NCBI RefSeq assembly: GCF_014400405.1
Contig: NZ_CP060496.1
Location: 744,001 to 808,000, forward strand
Reading direction: 5' to 3'
Length of the DNA: 64,000 nucleotides
Source: Brachybacterium sp. Z12
GTDB lineage: Bacteria > Actinomycetota > Actinomycetes > Actinomycetales > Dermabacteraceae
In this document: positions 9,673-18,945 of the stretch, one piece after another
Layout: every line of letters begins with the position of its first letter
Position numbering within the stretch: the first letter of the stretch is position 1
Program-made: the position numbers and the translations under genes
Notes under the pieces: model-generated
What the model saw: the letters and a program-made list of their open reading frames with translations, nothing else
Databases searched by the model: none
Told to the model about the DNA's origin: nothing

Positions 9673-11191
9673 TCAGCGTGCGAGGGACGGGACCCCGGCG
9701 ACGAACGTCTCCCGCACCGCGGTCTCCCGCAGCCGCTCGGCCGCCTCCCGGGCCGCGGCATCGACCATCAGCCCGTCTGCTCCGAGCGGCACGTCCGCGA
9801 AAGGGTCCCCCTCCAGCAGCACCACGTCGCCCACCCCGCCCACCTGCAGCGAGGCGATCCCGTCGGTCGACGCGGCGAGGGCCTCGCGCGGCTGCAGCTG
9901 CTGCTCGGGATGCCAGCCGGGGCGCTCGTCGGCGCTGCGGTGCACGGCGGCGGCCATCGCGAGCCACGGATCCAGCGGTGCGACGGGTGCATCGGAGCCG
10001 AGGGCGAGCGGCACCCCGGCGTCCAGCAGGTCCCGCAGGCGGAAGGCCTGGATGCCGTGGCCGGGCCACACGGCCTCGGTGGCATCGCGGTCATCCAGCA
10101 GGTGCGCGGGCTGGACGGAGGCGGTGACGCCGAGGGCGGCCATCGCGTCGATGTCGTCGTCGGTGAGCATCTGCGCGTGCTCGATCCGGGCGCGCTCGAT
10201 GCCGACGGTCCTGATCGCGTCGAGGGCGACCTGCGCGGCGGCGTCCCCGATCGCGTGGACCGCGGCGCTGAGCCCCTGGGCCTTCGCCCGGGTCAATGCA
10301 TCCCGCAGAGCCTCCGGGCCGACGCTCAGCACACCCCGGCCCGCATAGCCGTGGCCGTCGTGTGTAGGTGTCGCGGGTGTAGGCCGAGTGGGAGCCGAGC
10401 GCCCCGTCGACGATCACCTTCAGCGGGCCCATGCTCACCAGGCCCCGCGCATCGAGCACCGTGCCCGTCGGGCCGGGCGCGGCCGCGAGCTCCTCGGGAT
10501 AGACGGCGGTACGGATCCGCACCCTCGGTTCCCGCTGCGGCCACGTCTCCCACGGCCGGCCCCATTCCATGTCCACCAGTCCCACCACTCCGCGCTGCAG
10601 GGCCTGCCGCTGCAGCATGGCCGCACCGGTCGCGAAGGACTCCGCGACGCCGGGCAGCACGGTCAGCCGGGGCACCAGCGCGAACCATTCCTCCTCCGCG
10701 ACGATCCCGTCCCGCGGAGGCAGATCCAGGCCGGCCAGCGCGGCGGAGTTCAGCCAGGCGTGGTGGGCGTCGCCGCCGATCAGCACTGTCGGCACCGTGC
10801 CGGTGGCTTCGTCGAGGGCCGGCACCGTGGGCTGGATCGCGAAGTCCACCAGGCGGTGCCCGAAACCGATCAGCGCCTGGGCGGGGTCGACGGCGGAATC
10901 GCGGCGTGCGGCGAGCTCGCTGCGCACCTGCTCGAGGATCACGCCCACGCTGCCCGCCCCGGAGGTGTCCATCCGGGCATGGGCCTGAGCGAGCTGGCCG
11001 GTGTGGACGTGCTGGTCCCAGAGTCCCGGGATCGCGAGCGCGCCGCCGCCGTCGACGCTCTCCTCGCCGTCGTGGGGGCGGAGCCCGGGGGTGATCTCGG
11101 CGATCACGCCGTCACGGATCCGCAGGTCCACCGGGCGGGCCGGGACCTGGCCGGTCGCGGCGTCGAAGGGCCGCACCTGTCTGATCAGCAC
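9673..11191 (-). CDS. Amidohydrolase family 3 (YtcJ-like) metal hydrolase (one frame break)
   Basis: About 505 residues. The first frame has the N-terminal composite beta domain and D-Q-H-V-H-T-G, the H-x-H metal pair, then I-G-G-D-A-H-H-A-W-L-N-S and the conserved M-G-P-L-K-V-I-V-D-G. The frame breaks near 10355-10368. The second frame continues with A-V-H-A-I-G-D-A-A, I-E-H-A-Q and L-G-S-D-A-P-V, the further metal and catalytic residues of the family. YtcJ-like enzymes hydrolyse N-substituted formamides or amides using zinc; the substrate here is unknown. Translation starts at GTG 11191, with TAGTCT six bases ahead. The 3' end is close to the CGNR gene but on the other strand. Confidence 0.85.
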
Positions 11192-11197
11192 CGATCC

Positions 11198-11203
11198 AGA
11201 CTA
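11198..11203 (-). promoter_or_regulatory. -10 element, leaderless start of amidohydrolase
   Basis: On the minus strand TAGTCT is followed by six bases and then GTG 11191, the same spacing as at other leaderless genes here. Confidence 0.5.
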
Positions 11204-11293
11204 GCCCCCGCAGCAATCGGCATGACGGCTGTCATGGGGTGGACATGATCGACGGGACTGGAGCACGGGCCGCCCCCACGGGACGGTGGTGCC

Positions 11294-12255
11294 ATGACCA
11301 CGACGACCGCCCCCGCCCCCGCTCCCGCGCTCACCACCGCCGCGATCAGCCTGCGCGGCCTGCACAAGCGCTACGGCACCGTCCACGCGCTCGATGACCT
11401 CGACCTCGAGATCGGCGCTGGCGAGATCGTGGCGCTGCTGGGCCCCAACGGCGCCGGCAAGTCCACCGCGATGGAGATGATGGTCGGGCTCGCCACGCCC
11501 GATGCCGGCGAGGTGAGCGTGCTGGGCACCGACCCGGCCACCGCCACCCGCACGGGACTGATCGGCACCATGCTCCAGGCCGGTGCTCTGCTCCCCGATC
11601 AGAGCGTCCGCTCGATGCTGCGGATGCTCCACTCCCTGCAGGCCCACCCCATGCCGATGGCTGAGGTCATCGTCCAGGCCGACATCGGCGACCTGGTCAG
11701 GCGCAAGATGGGCACGCTCTCCGGCGGGCAGGCGCAGCGGGTCCGCTTCGCGATCGCGCTGCTCGGCGACCCGCAGGTGCTGCTGCTGGACGAGCCCACC
11801 GTCGGCATGGACGTCGGCGCTCGCCGCGCCTTCTGGGACCAGATGCGGGGCGTCGCCGCGACCGCCGCACCGTCGTCTTCGCGACCCACCACCTCGACGA
11901 AGCCGAGCGCGAGGCCGCCCGCGTGATCGTCATGGACCGCGGCCGGGTGGTCGCCGACGGCACCGGCGCCGAGATCAGCGCCGCCGTCGCCGGGCGCGTG
12001 ATCACCCTGCGCGGCGCCGGCGCCGAACAGGTCGCCGCACTGCCCGGCGTCGAGAGCGCCACGGCCGACGCGACGGATCCGCGCCGGGTGCGCGCCGTCT
12101 GCTCCGACTCCGACGCGGCGCTGCGCGCCCTGTTCACCTCGCCGCTCGCCGCCGACGTCCACGAGGTGCTGGTCTCCGCACCCGGGCTCGAAGAGGCCTT
12201 CCTGCGCATCACCGACCACACGGACCAGACCGACCCGGAAGGAACCGACCGATGA
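11294..12255 (+). CDS. ABC-2 type exporter, ATP-binding subunit (one frame break)
   Basis: About 320 residues of the DrrA/CcmA type. Visible motifs are Walker A G-P-N-G-A-G-K-S-T, Q-loop L-Q-A-G-A-L-L, signature L-S-G-G-Q-A-Q-R, Walker B V-L-L-L-D-E-P-T, then after the break T-H-H-L-D-E-A-E with the switch histidine. The frame changes near 11860-11872, between Walker B and the H-loop; one base is missing. The C-terminal 100 residues are the regulatory extension usual for drug and lipid exporters. The stop overlaps the permease start (ATGA). With the permease and the histidine kinase/response regulator downstream it forms a four-gene unit like the Bacillus Des and LiaRS/drug-sensing cassettes. 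The exported substrate is unknown. Confidence 0.9.
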
Positions 12256-13063
12256 CCCCCTCGACAGCCACCACCGCCCCTGGACTCACCGCCGCACCCG
12301 CTCGGACCGCCGCCGCGCCGTCGGCGGCGACCCGCACCGTGCGCTACGCGCTGCACACCACCCGCATGACCGTCACCAACGTGATCTTCATGGTCTTCAC
12401 CATCGCGATGCCGGTGGGGATGTACCTGCTGTTCTCGATGATGTTCGGCGACGAGGCCGAGGGCACCGCCCGCGGCATGATCATGGTCAACATGGCCGCC
12501 TACGGTGGTCTCGGCGCCGCCGTCACCGCCGGCACCCAGATCCAGGAGGACCAGCGCAACGGCTTCCTGCGTCAGCTGATCGTCGCCGGGCTGTCCCCGC
12601 GCTCGTTCCTGGCCGGCTCGGTGATGGCCGCGAGCGCCGTCATCGTCCCCGCCCTCCTCGCCGTCGGGGCGACGGGGCTGGCCACCGGTGTCGAGGTGGG
12701 TCCCACGAACTTCCTCGCCACCATTGTGGTGCTGTGGCTGGGACTGCTGCCCACCATCCTCATCGGCATCGTGCTGGGCATGGTGCTCAAGGGGGAGGCG
12801 CCGCGATGGCCGGAGGCGTCGTCACCATGATGGCGATGGCGATCTTCGGCGGGCTGTGGATGCCGCTGGAGATGTTCCCGGACTGGATGCAGCAGATCGG
12901 GCAGGCCATCCCCACCTACTGGATCTCCCGGCTCGGTCAGTGGTCGATGTACGGCGGGGAGCTGCCGGTGGCCGGGCTGCTCGTGATCGGGACCTGGAGC
13001 CTCGTGCTCGGCGTGCTGTGCGCGCTCAGCCTGCGCCGTGCCGTGGGCCTGAAGCGGCGCTGA
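12252..13063 (+). CDS. ABC-2 type exporter, permease subunit (one frame break)
   Basis: About 270 residues with six predicted membrane helices: T-N-V-I-F-M-V-F-T-I-A-M-P, the A-A-Y-G-G-L-G-A-A region, and A-S-A-V-I-V-P-A-L-L after the amphipathic R-Q-L-I-V-A-G-L-S-P segment typical of ABC-2 permeases. The frame breaks in the five-G run at 12791-12795 or just after; the second part runs A-M-A-G-G-V-V-T-M-M-A-M-A-I-F-G-G-L-W-M-P-L-E-M-F-P. It is translationally coupled to the ATPase before it, and the kinase gene follows within a few bases. It should form the membrane half of the exporter. Confidence 0.88.
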
Positions 13064-13076
13064 CACAATGGCCGCC

Positions 13077-14228
13077 ATGGGAACCACCGAGGCACCGACG
13101 TGGGGAGCCTGGGCGCGCGGCTCCGAGGAGGAGGCCGACGCCCGGCCCCTCACCCCGCGCGCGATCCACCGGGCCGCCGTCGAGTCCGGCGGCCTCGCCT
13201 TCGCCCTCCCGCCGGTGCTGTTCATCCTGATCCCGATCTCGGTCGCCTGGTGGCAGGACCCTGGCCCCGGGGCTGTCGCGGTCACGCTGCTGCTGCCGCT
13301 CTACGCACTGCTGTTCGTCTACGCCACCGGCATCGGCCTGTACCCGCCGCGGGTGCGCCTGGCCTGGTTCGCAGCGAGCACCGCGCTGCTGCTGCTCCTG
13401 ATCCCCGTGCTGGGTGCGAATGTGCTGTTCATGGTGATGTTCCAGGCCATGACCCATGTGCTGCTGCTGCCCTGGCGCTGGGCCGTGCCGACGATGCTGC
13501 TGATGAGCCTCGGCGTGGTCGTGCTCGCTGTGGTGTTCGAGGTGTACATCGCGGCGGGGCTCGCAGTGATGGGCACCGTGATGGCGTGGGGCATCGGGTA
13601 CGGGGTGCGCCAACAGATCCTCCAGGAGCAGCTGGAGGCCGCCCAGCACCGCAACGCCGTGCTCGCCGTCGCGGCGGAGCGCGAGCGCATCGGCCGCGAC
13701 CTGCACGACCTGGTCGGCCACTCACTGACCTCCCTGACGATCTCCGCGCAGCTCGCTCGTCGGCTGCTGGACAGCGACCCGGAGGCGGCCCGCGAGCAGC
13801 TCGAGCACATCCAGGCCACCGTCCGCCAGGCGCTCGCCGACGTCCGTGCGACCGCCAGCGGCATGCAGCACGTGCGCGCGGCGACCGAGATCGCCTCGGC
13901 CCGCACCGTGCTCACCACCGTCGGCATCCACGCCGAGGTCCCCACCGCCCTGCCGCCCCTGCACGACGACCTCGCCGAGCTGTTCGGCTACGTCATCCGC
14001 GAAGGAGTCACCAACATCGTGCGCCACTCCCGCGCCACCCGCGCCGAGATCACCGTCGATGAGCACTCCGTGAGCGTCCAGGACGACGGCATCGGCATCC
14101 CGCAGGGCGCGGGCCGCTCCGGGCTCCGCGGCCTCGAGGCGCGCGTGGCGCTCGCCGGCGGCCGCCTCGAGGTGCGCTCGAGCGAGACCGGCACCCGGCT
14201 CGCCGTGACCGTGGGAGCGGCATCATGA
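13077..14228 (+). CDS. Sensor histidine kinase, DesK/NarX type
   Basis: About 383 residues. There are five or six N-terminal membrane helices (roughly residues 45-165) and no large outside domain, so it probably senses the membrane itself, as DesK does. The dimerisation/phosphoacceptor helix is E-R-E-R-I-G-R-D-L-H-D-L-V-G-H-S-L, with the phosphorylated His in R-D-L-H-D. The ATPase N-box is E-G-V-T-N-I-V-R-H-S, and the G1 region is V-Q-D-D-G-I-G-I. ATG 13077 is chosen over ATG 13068 because CACAAT lies seven bases before it, and this places the whole promoter just after the permease stop. The stop overlaps the regulator start (ATGA). Its likely role is to control the exporter upstream. Confidence 0.9.
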   Translation: MGTTEAPTWGAWARGSEEEADARPLTPRAIHRAAVESGGLAFALPPVLFILIPISVAWWQDPGPGAVAVTLLLPLYALLFVYATGIGLYPPRVRLAWFAASTALLLLLIPVLGANVLFMVMFQAMTHVLLLPWRWAVPTMLLMSLGVVVLAVVFEVYIAAGLAVMGTVMAWGIGYGVRQQILQEQLEAAQHRNAVLAVAAERERIGRDLHDLVGHSLTSLTISAQLARRLLDSDPEAAREQLEHIQATVRQALADVRATASGMQHVRAATEIASARTVLTTVGIHAEVPTALPPLHDDLAELFGYVIREGVTNIVRHSRATRAEITVDEHSVSVQDDGIGIPQGAGRSGLRGLEARVALAGGRLEVRSSETGTRLAVTVGAAS

Positions 14229-14863
14229 TCCGCCTGGTGGTCGCCGATGACCAGGCGATCCTGCGCTCGGGCCTGGTGGCGCTGCTGCGTCTGGAGTCCG
14301 GGATCGAGGTGGTGGGGGAGGCGGCCGACGGGGCGAGCACGCTCGCCGCCGTCGCCGAGCACCGCCCCGACGACGTGCTGCTGCTGGACGTCCAGATGCC
14401 GGCCGGCACCACAGCCGACGGCGCCGCGGGACCGGACGACGGGATCGCCGTCGCCGAGACGCTGAACGGCACCGACGGCGCCCCGCGCACCATCGTGCTG
14501 ACCACCTTCGGCCGCGCCGGCTATCTGCGGCGCTCCATGGAGGCCGGGGCGCTCGGCTTCATGGTCAAGGACACTCCGGTCGAACAGCTCGTCGACGCGA
14601 TCCGCCGCGTCCACCAGGGACTGCGAGTGGTGGATCCCGAGCTCGCCGCCCAGTCCCTCGCCGTCGGCCCCAGCCCCCTGACCACGAAGGAGACCGAGGT
14701 GCTGCAGGCCGCGGCCGCCGGCGGCACCACCGCCTCGATCGCGAGGACCCTGTTCCTCTCCGAGGGGACGGTGCGGAACCACATCTCCGCCGTGATCGGG
14801 AAGCTCGGGGTCACCCACCGCGCAGAGGCCGTGAGGACGGCCTCGGACAACGGCTGGATCTGA
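14225..14863 (+). CDS. LuxR/NarL-type response regulator
   Basis: 212 residues. The receiver domain has the acidic pair A-D-D near residues 7-9, the phosphoacceptor Asp in L-L-L-D-V-Q-M-P and K in F-M-V-K-D. It holds an unusual Ala/Gly/Asp-rich insertion of about 15 residues after V-Q-M-P (TTADGAAGPDD). The C-terminal LuxR helix-turn-helix reads L-T-T-K-E-T-E-V-L-Q-A and F-L-S-E-G-T-V-R-N-H-I-S. It overlaps the kinase gene by four bases and is its partner. It probably activates the ABC exporter genes at 11.3-13.1 kb. Confidence 0.92.
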   Translation: MIRLVVADDQAILRSGLVALLRLESGIEVVGEAADGASTLAAVAEHRPDDVLLLDVQMPAGTTADGAAGPDDGIAVAETLNGTDGAPRTIVLTTFGRAGYLRRSMEAGALGFMVKDTPVEQLVDAIRRVHQGLRVVDPELAAQSLAVGPSPLTTKETEVLQAAAAGGTTASIARTLFLSEGTVRNHISAVIGKLGVTHRAEAVRTASDNGWI

Positions 14864-14884
14864 TCCCTTCCCGGCACGGACGCG

Positions 14885-14890
14885 TAGCCT
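14885..14890 (+). promoter_or_regulatory. -10 element, leaderless start of BASS carrier
   Basis: TAGCCT stands six bases before GTG 14897 and only three before GTG 14894. This favours 14897 as the start of the downstream carrier. Confidence 0.5.
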
Positions 14891-14896
14891 GCCGTG

Positions 14897-15833
14897 GTGC
14901 CTACGATCGAATCCCTGCTCGGCCTGCTGATCGCCATCAGTGTGCCGGCCTTCGCGATCGCGTCGATGCTCTCGATGGGGCTGCGCACCCCGCTGCGCTC
15001 CTTCCGCAGGCAGCTGCGCGACCGGCGCACCGTCATCGCCGTGCTCGGCGCGAACTTCGTGGTGGTGCCCGCCGTCGGCACCCTGCTGATCCGGCTGCTC
15101 AGCGACCTGCTCCCGCACCAGATCGGCGAGGGCTTCATCATCGCCCTGTGCGCGGCTGGCGCGCCTTTCGTGCTGCAGCTCGGGGCGATGGCCCGCATCC
15201 CCTACGGCGAGACCGCCGGACCCATGGCCGTGCTGCTGCTCGGCTCGATCCTGTTCATGCCGCTGGTGGTGCCGTTCCTGCTGCAGGACGTGACGGTCAA
15301 CGGCTGGGCCGTGGCCCGGCTGCTGCTGGGCACGATGCTCTCCCCGATGATCGCGGGGATCGTCATCGCGCCGCCGTCTGGCCGGGGCGCGCCGATCTGC
15401 TCGCCCGCATTGCCGGCGGCATCGCCGCGGTCTCCGCAGTGCTGATGTTCCTCTCCGGCTTCGGCGCGAACACGGACCTCGTGCTCCAGCTGCTGCTCTC
15501 CCCGGCGCTGCTCGTGGCGGCAGGCCTGGTGGCGATAGCCTTCGTGGCGGGGCGCGTCACCGGGGACCTCGCGGGGAGACCCTCACCGTCCACGACGGCC
15601 CCGCGATCCTCACCAGCCAGCGCAACATCGCCGCCGCCCTGCTGGTGGCCCGCACCGGCGCCGAGCCGGGCGGTGACAGCTCGCTCGTGGTCGCGATCCT
15701 GCTGCTGAGCGCTGTCGGCTTCGTGATGCTGGTGCCCTACGCCCTGCTCAGCGGAGTGGTGCGGCGGCGCCGCGCGGGTGAGAAGGGCTCGCTCGGGGTG
15801 CTGCTGGGCGTCGTCGGCCCGAAGTCGGACTGA
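14897..15833 (+). CDS. BASS (bile acid:sodium symporter-fold) family carrier (two frame breaks)
   Basis: About 312 residues with nine or ten hydrophobic helices. The first frame runs from the start through F-V-V-V-P-A-V-G-T-L-L and C-A-A-G-A-P-F-V-L-Q-L, the conserved crossover region of the fold. It breaks near 15370. The middle frame has S-A-V-L-M-F-L-S-G-F-G-A-N and breaks again near 15575. The last frame gives A-R-T-G-A-E-P-G-G-D-S-S-L-V-V-A-I-L, which matches the family's second crossover. BASS carriers move organic anions with sodium; the substrate is not predictable here. It lies between the two-component genes and the ABC exporter, on the same strand. Confidence 0.7.
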
Positions 15834-15916
15834 CGCGGCGCCTCCTCCGTCTCGCCCGCCCCGCGCCTGCCCTCGCCCAGCCCGCCCCGCTTTCCCCGCG
15901 CGACGGGTTACCCCTC

Positions 15917-15975
15917 GGTATCCCCTCTGAGCTGTCGCTTTGGAGAGGTTGTCTCGACAGCTCAGAGGGGATACC
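15917..15975. repeat. Long perfect inverted repeat between carrier and ABC exporter
   Basis: Arms of 21 bases at 15917-15937 and 15955-15975 are exact reverse complements (left arm starts GGTATCCCCTCTGAG), with a 17-base spacer. Beyond a 3-base internal loop, TTACCC and GGGTAA extend the stem. There is no T tract. It could be a terminator-like hairpin after the carrier gene, an attenuator before the ABC gene, or one copy of a dispersed palindromic repeat. No second copy was noticed in this window. Confidence 0.75.
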
Positions 15976-16025
15976 TGCGGGTAAGGGGAGAGGAGAAGCA
16001 CGTGGGCAGAGGTGCACGCGCCGCC

Positions 16026-16031
16026 TAGGCT
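16026..16031 (+). promoter_or_regulatory. -10 element, leaderless start of ABC exporter
   Basis: TAGGCT is followed by six bases and GTG 16038. Confidence 0.5.
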
Positions 16032-16037
16032 GATCGG

Positions 16038-17933
16038 GTGACCTCCCTGCTGCGCATCGTCCGCTTCACCCGTGCCCTGGCCCCGCTGTACACCGCGATC
16101 ATCTTCTGCTCGGTGCTCACCGCGGTCGCGGGCCTGGCCGTCCCCTTCCTGATCGGCCATGCGACTGACACCGTCGCCGCCGCAGTGGGTGGGCAGACGG
16201 CGACCGGAACGGCCGTGCGCACCGTAGTCCTCATCGCCGGCGCCGTGCTGCTCGCCGAGCTGGCGGTCACCGTGATCTCCAACGTCGGCGGCTGGTTCGG
16301 CGACGTGATGAGCAACCGGATGCGCACCATCCTCTCGGTGCGCTATTACGACAAGCTGCTCCACCGCCCGCAGCGCTGGTTCGATGGCGAGATCACCGGC
16401 ACCATCGTGGCTCGGCTGAACCGTTCGATCACCGAGATCACGAACTTCACCAAGATGATGTCGAACTCCTTCGCGTCGATGCTCATCACCACCGCCGCGG
16501 TGCTCGCCATCAGCGCCTGGTACGCCTGGCCGCTCACGGTGCTGCTGCTGATCGTGTTCCCGGTCTACGTGTGGCTGACCTCCCTGACCTCGGTCAAGTG
16601 GCAGCGCCTGGAGGGGGAGAAGAACGAGCAGGTGGACATCGCCTCGGGCCGCTTCGCCGAGGTGGTCGGGCAGATCCGCGTGGTGAAGTCCTTCGTGCGC
16701 GAGCGCGGGGAGCTCGAGGATTTCTCCCGCCGCTTCCGCTCCACCGACGCCACCACCCGCGCACAGTCGACGCACTGGCACCGCATGGACGTGATCCGTC
16801 GCGCGTTCCTCAACCTCATCTTCTTCGGCATCTACGTGATCATCTTCGTGCGCACGGTGCAGGGCGACTTCAGCCTCGGCGAGATGGTGCTGCTGATCCA
16901 GCTGATGGCCATGGCCAAGGCCCCGGTGGAGTCGATGAGCTGGGTGATCGACTCCGCCCAGCGTGCGATCGCCGGCTCCAAGGACTACTTCCGCGTGATG
17001 GAGACCCCCGTGGATCCCCGCACCGCCGCGGTGATGGCGGCGCGGCCGACGGATGCTGCGGATGCGGGCCACGCGAGCGGGACCACCTCCGCCTCCGCCG
17101 ACGGCACCGGGGCAGTGGCCACCGCCCCGATCACCTCGACCCGCACTGCCGTCGACCCCGTGCCCGGCGCGCCCGTGGTCGCCTTCCGGGACGTGTCCTT
17201 CGCCTATGAGACCGGCGAGGACGTGCTGCACGGGATCGACTTCCAGGTGGACCGCGGCGAGAAGATCGCCCTGGTGGGGGAGTCTGGTGGCGGCAAGTCC
17301 ACGATCGTGAACCTGCTGCTGGGCCTGTACGAGCCGCGCCGCGGCAGCGTCGAGGTGGTGGGCCACCCCAGCGCGGAGCTGCCCCTGGATCAGCTGCGCG
17401 CCCGCATCGGGGTGGTCTTCCAGGACGCCTCGCTATTCTCCGGCACGATCCGCGACAACATCTCCTACGGCCGTCCCGAGGCGAGCGACGAGGAGGTGGT
17501 GGAGGCCGCGCGGCGCGCCAATGCCCACGACTTCATCCTCCGCTTCCCGGAGGGTTACGAGCAGGTGATCGGGGAGCGCGGGCTCAAGCTGTCCGGCGGG
17601 CAGCGCCAGCGCATCGCCGTGGCCCGCGCGATCCTCAAGGATGCCCCGGTGCTGGTGCTCGACGAGGCCACCTCTGCGCTGGACACCAAGGCCGAGATCC
17701 AGGTGCAGAAGGGCCTGGACCAGCTGATGGATGGGCGTACCTCGTTGATCATCGCCCACCGGCTCTCCACCATCGCCGAGGTGGATCGGATCATCACCCT
17801 GCGCGACGGCAACATCGACGAGATCGGCAGCCCCGCTGAGCTCGCGAACTCCGGCGGGATCTATGCCCAGCTGCTCGCGCTGCAGAGCTCGGGCGACAGC
17901 CGCAGGCTCGCGAAGTTCGACATCACCGGCTGA
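16038..17933 (+). CDS. ABC exporter, fused membrane and ATPase domains (half-transporter)
   Basis: 631 residues, intact. The N-terminal type-IV exporter membrane domain has six helices (about residues 10-310) with the coupling-helix pattern R-Y-Y-D-K-L-L-H-R-P-Q-R-W-F-D and E-V-V-G-Q-I-R-V-V-K-S-F. A 45-residue Ala/Thr/Asp-rich linker (about 335-375) is longer than usual. The nucleotide domain has Walker A G-E-S-G-G-G-K-S-T, V-F-Q-D-A-S-L-F Q-loop, signature L-S-G-G-Q-R-Q-R, and Walker B L-D-E-A-T-S-A-L-D. It should dimerise and export a hydrophobic molecule or lipid. The start is GTG 16038, preceded by TAGGCT. Its 3' end overlaps the convergent carrier gene by 11 bp. Confidence 0.92.
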   Translation: MTSLLRIVRFTRALAPLYTAIIFCSVLTAVAGLAVPFLIGHATDTVAAAVGGQTATGTAVRTVVLIAGAVLLAELAVTVISNVGGWFGDVMSNRMRTILSVRYYDKLLHRPQRWFDGEITGTIVARLNRSITEITNFTKMMSNSFASMLITTAAVLAISAWYAWPLTVLLLIVFPVYVWLTSLTSVKWQRLEGEKNEQVDIASGRFAEVVGQIRVVKSFVRERGELEDFSRRFRSTDATTRAQSTHWHRMDVIRRAFLNLIFFGIYVIIFVRTVQGDFSLGEMVLLIQLMAMAKAPVESMSWVIDSAQRAIAGSKDYFRVMETPVDPRTAAVMAARPTDAADAGHASGTTSASADGTGAVATAPITSTRTAVDPVPGAPVVAFRDVSFAYETGEDVLHGIDFQVDRGEKIALVGESGGGKSTIVNLLLGLYEPRRGSVEVVGHPSAELPLDQLRARIGVVFQDASLFSGTIRDNISYGRPEASDEEVVEAARRANAHDFILRFPEGYEQVIGERGLKLSGGQRQRIAVARAILKDAPVLVLDEATSALDTKAEIQVQKGLDQLMDGRTSLIIAHRLSTIAEVDRIITLRDGNIDEIGSPAELANSGGIYAQLLALQSSGDSRRLAKFDITG

Positions 17934-18851
17934 GCAGCCTCGGTAGCACCCGCACCAGCACCACCATTCCCAGCAGCTCGACGAGGGTCTGGGTGACCAC
18001 CGCAGCAGTCACCAGCGGTGAGGGCATTGCAAGCGCGAGCGGCAGCACCACCAGCGAGTTGCGGGTGGCGCCGGAGAACGTCACGGCGCGGGCGGGAGCG
18101 GTCTCGAGGCGCGTGAGGCGTGAGGCGAGGATCCCGGCCGCTGTCGCCAGCACCAGGAATGCGATGTACACCGGCACCAGGGCGAGCAGTGCCGTGCCCG
18201 CGCCGAGCGCGCGCGGGGTCTGGGAGGCGACCACGGCGGCCAGGACCAGCAGCATCAGCGGCACCATCGCCCCGGAGAGATCCCAGTGCGGGGCGAAGCG
18301 CTCGATCATCGCGGCGGCCAGCAGCGGGAGCAGCACCAGCAGCACCAGGGCGCGCAGAAACGGGGCAGGGTCGATCAGCCCCGCCGTCGCGCCTTCGCTG
18401 AGCACGGGCACCAGCACGGGCAGGGCCAGCAGCTGGGCGAGCATCAGCAGCGGGGTCGCGGCCAGCAGGCGCTCCTGCGCACCGCCCGCGAGCGCGGTGA
18501 ACACGATGACGTAGTCGATGCAGGGGGCGAGCAGCACCAGCAGCGCTCCGGTCAGTAGCTCGGGGAGTCGATGAGCGGCCGCGTGACCAGCAGGACGATC
18601 AGCGGGACCACCAGGAAGTTCACGCCCAGCAGCGTGAGCAGGAAGCGCCCGTCCCGCAACGCTGCACCGAGCCCGCGCAGCGGGATCCCGTGGAAGGTCA
18701 CGAGCAGCAGCGCCGCGATCGCGGGTTCGACCGCGAGCTCCAGCAGCGGTGCCGCGGTGGGTGCGAGCGCTCCGAGGCCGAGACCGGCGGCGATGGCCAG
18801 CAGGTAGAGCGCGACCTGATGCCGCTCGCCCCACTCCCGACACCGTTCCAT
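17923..18851 (-). CDS. Arsenic-resistance-type BASS carrier (ACR3-like) (one frame break)
   Basis: About 309 residues and nine or ten helices. The first frame starts M-E-R-C-R-E-W-G-E-R-H-Q-V-A-L-Y and ends in V-V-P-L-I-V-L-L-V-T-R-P-L. The frame shifts at the four-G run near 18560. The second frame begins E-L-L-T-G-A-L-L-V-L-L-A-P-C-I-D-Y-V-I-V-F-T, the A-P-C segment characteristic of the arsenite-carrier branch of this fold, and ends S-G-A-T-R-N-S-L-V-V-L-P-L-A. No arsR or arsC gene is nearby, so an arsenic role is inference only. It is a different branch from the carrier at 14.9 kb. Confidence 0.7.
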
Positions 18852-18945
18852 GGAGCACGACGGTAGTGCGTGGACCCAGCGGACGTTCGGCCCCGCGGGA
18901 TAACATGACGGCGACCACACGCTCGGGGGCGACGAAGGAGCTCAC

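Noticed and set aside
11865..12810. Programmed frameshifting in the ABC exporter genes
   Set aside because: No slippery heptamer with downstream structure is evident, and similar breaks occur in dozens of unrelated genes.
17923..18851. Firm call of arsenite efflux for the ACR3-like carrier
   Set aside because: The A-P-C segment is suggestive only, and no arsR, arsC or arsenic-linked gene is nearby.
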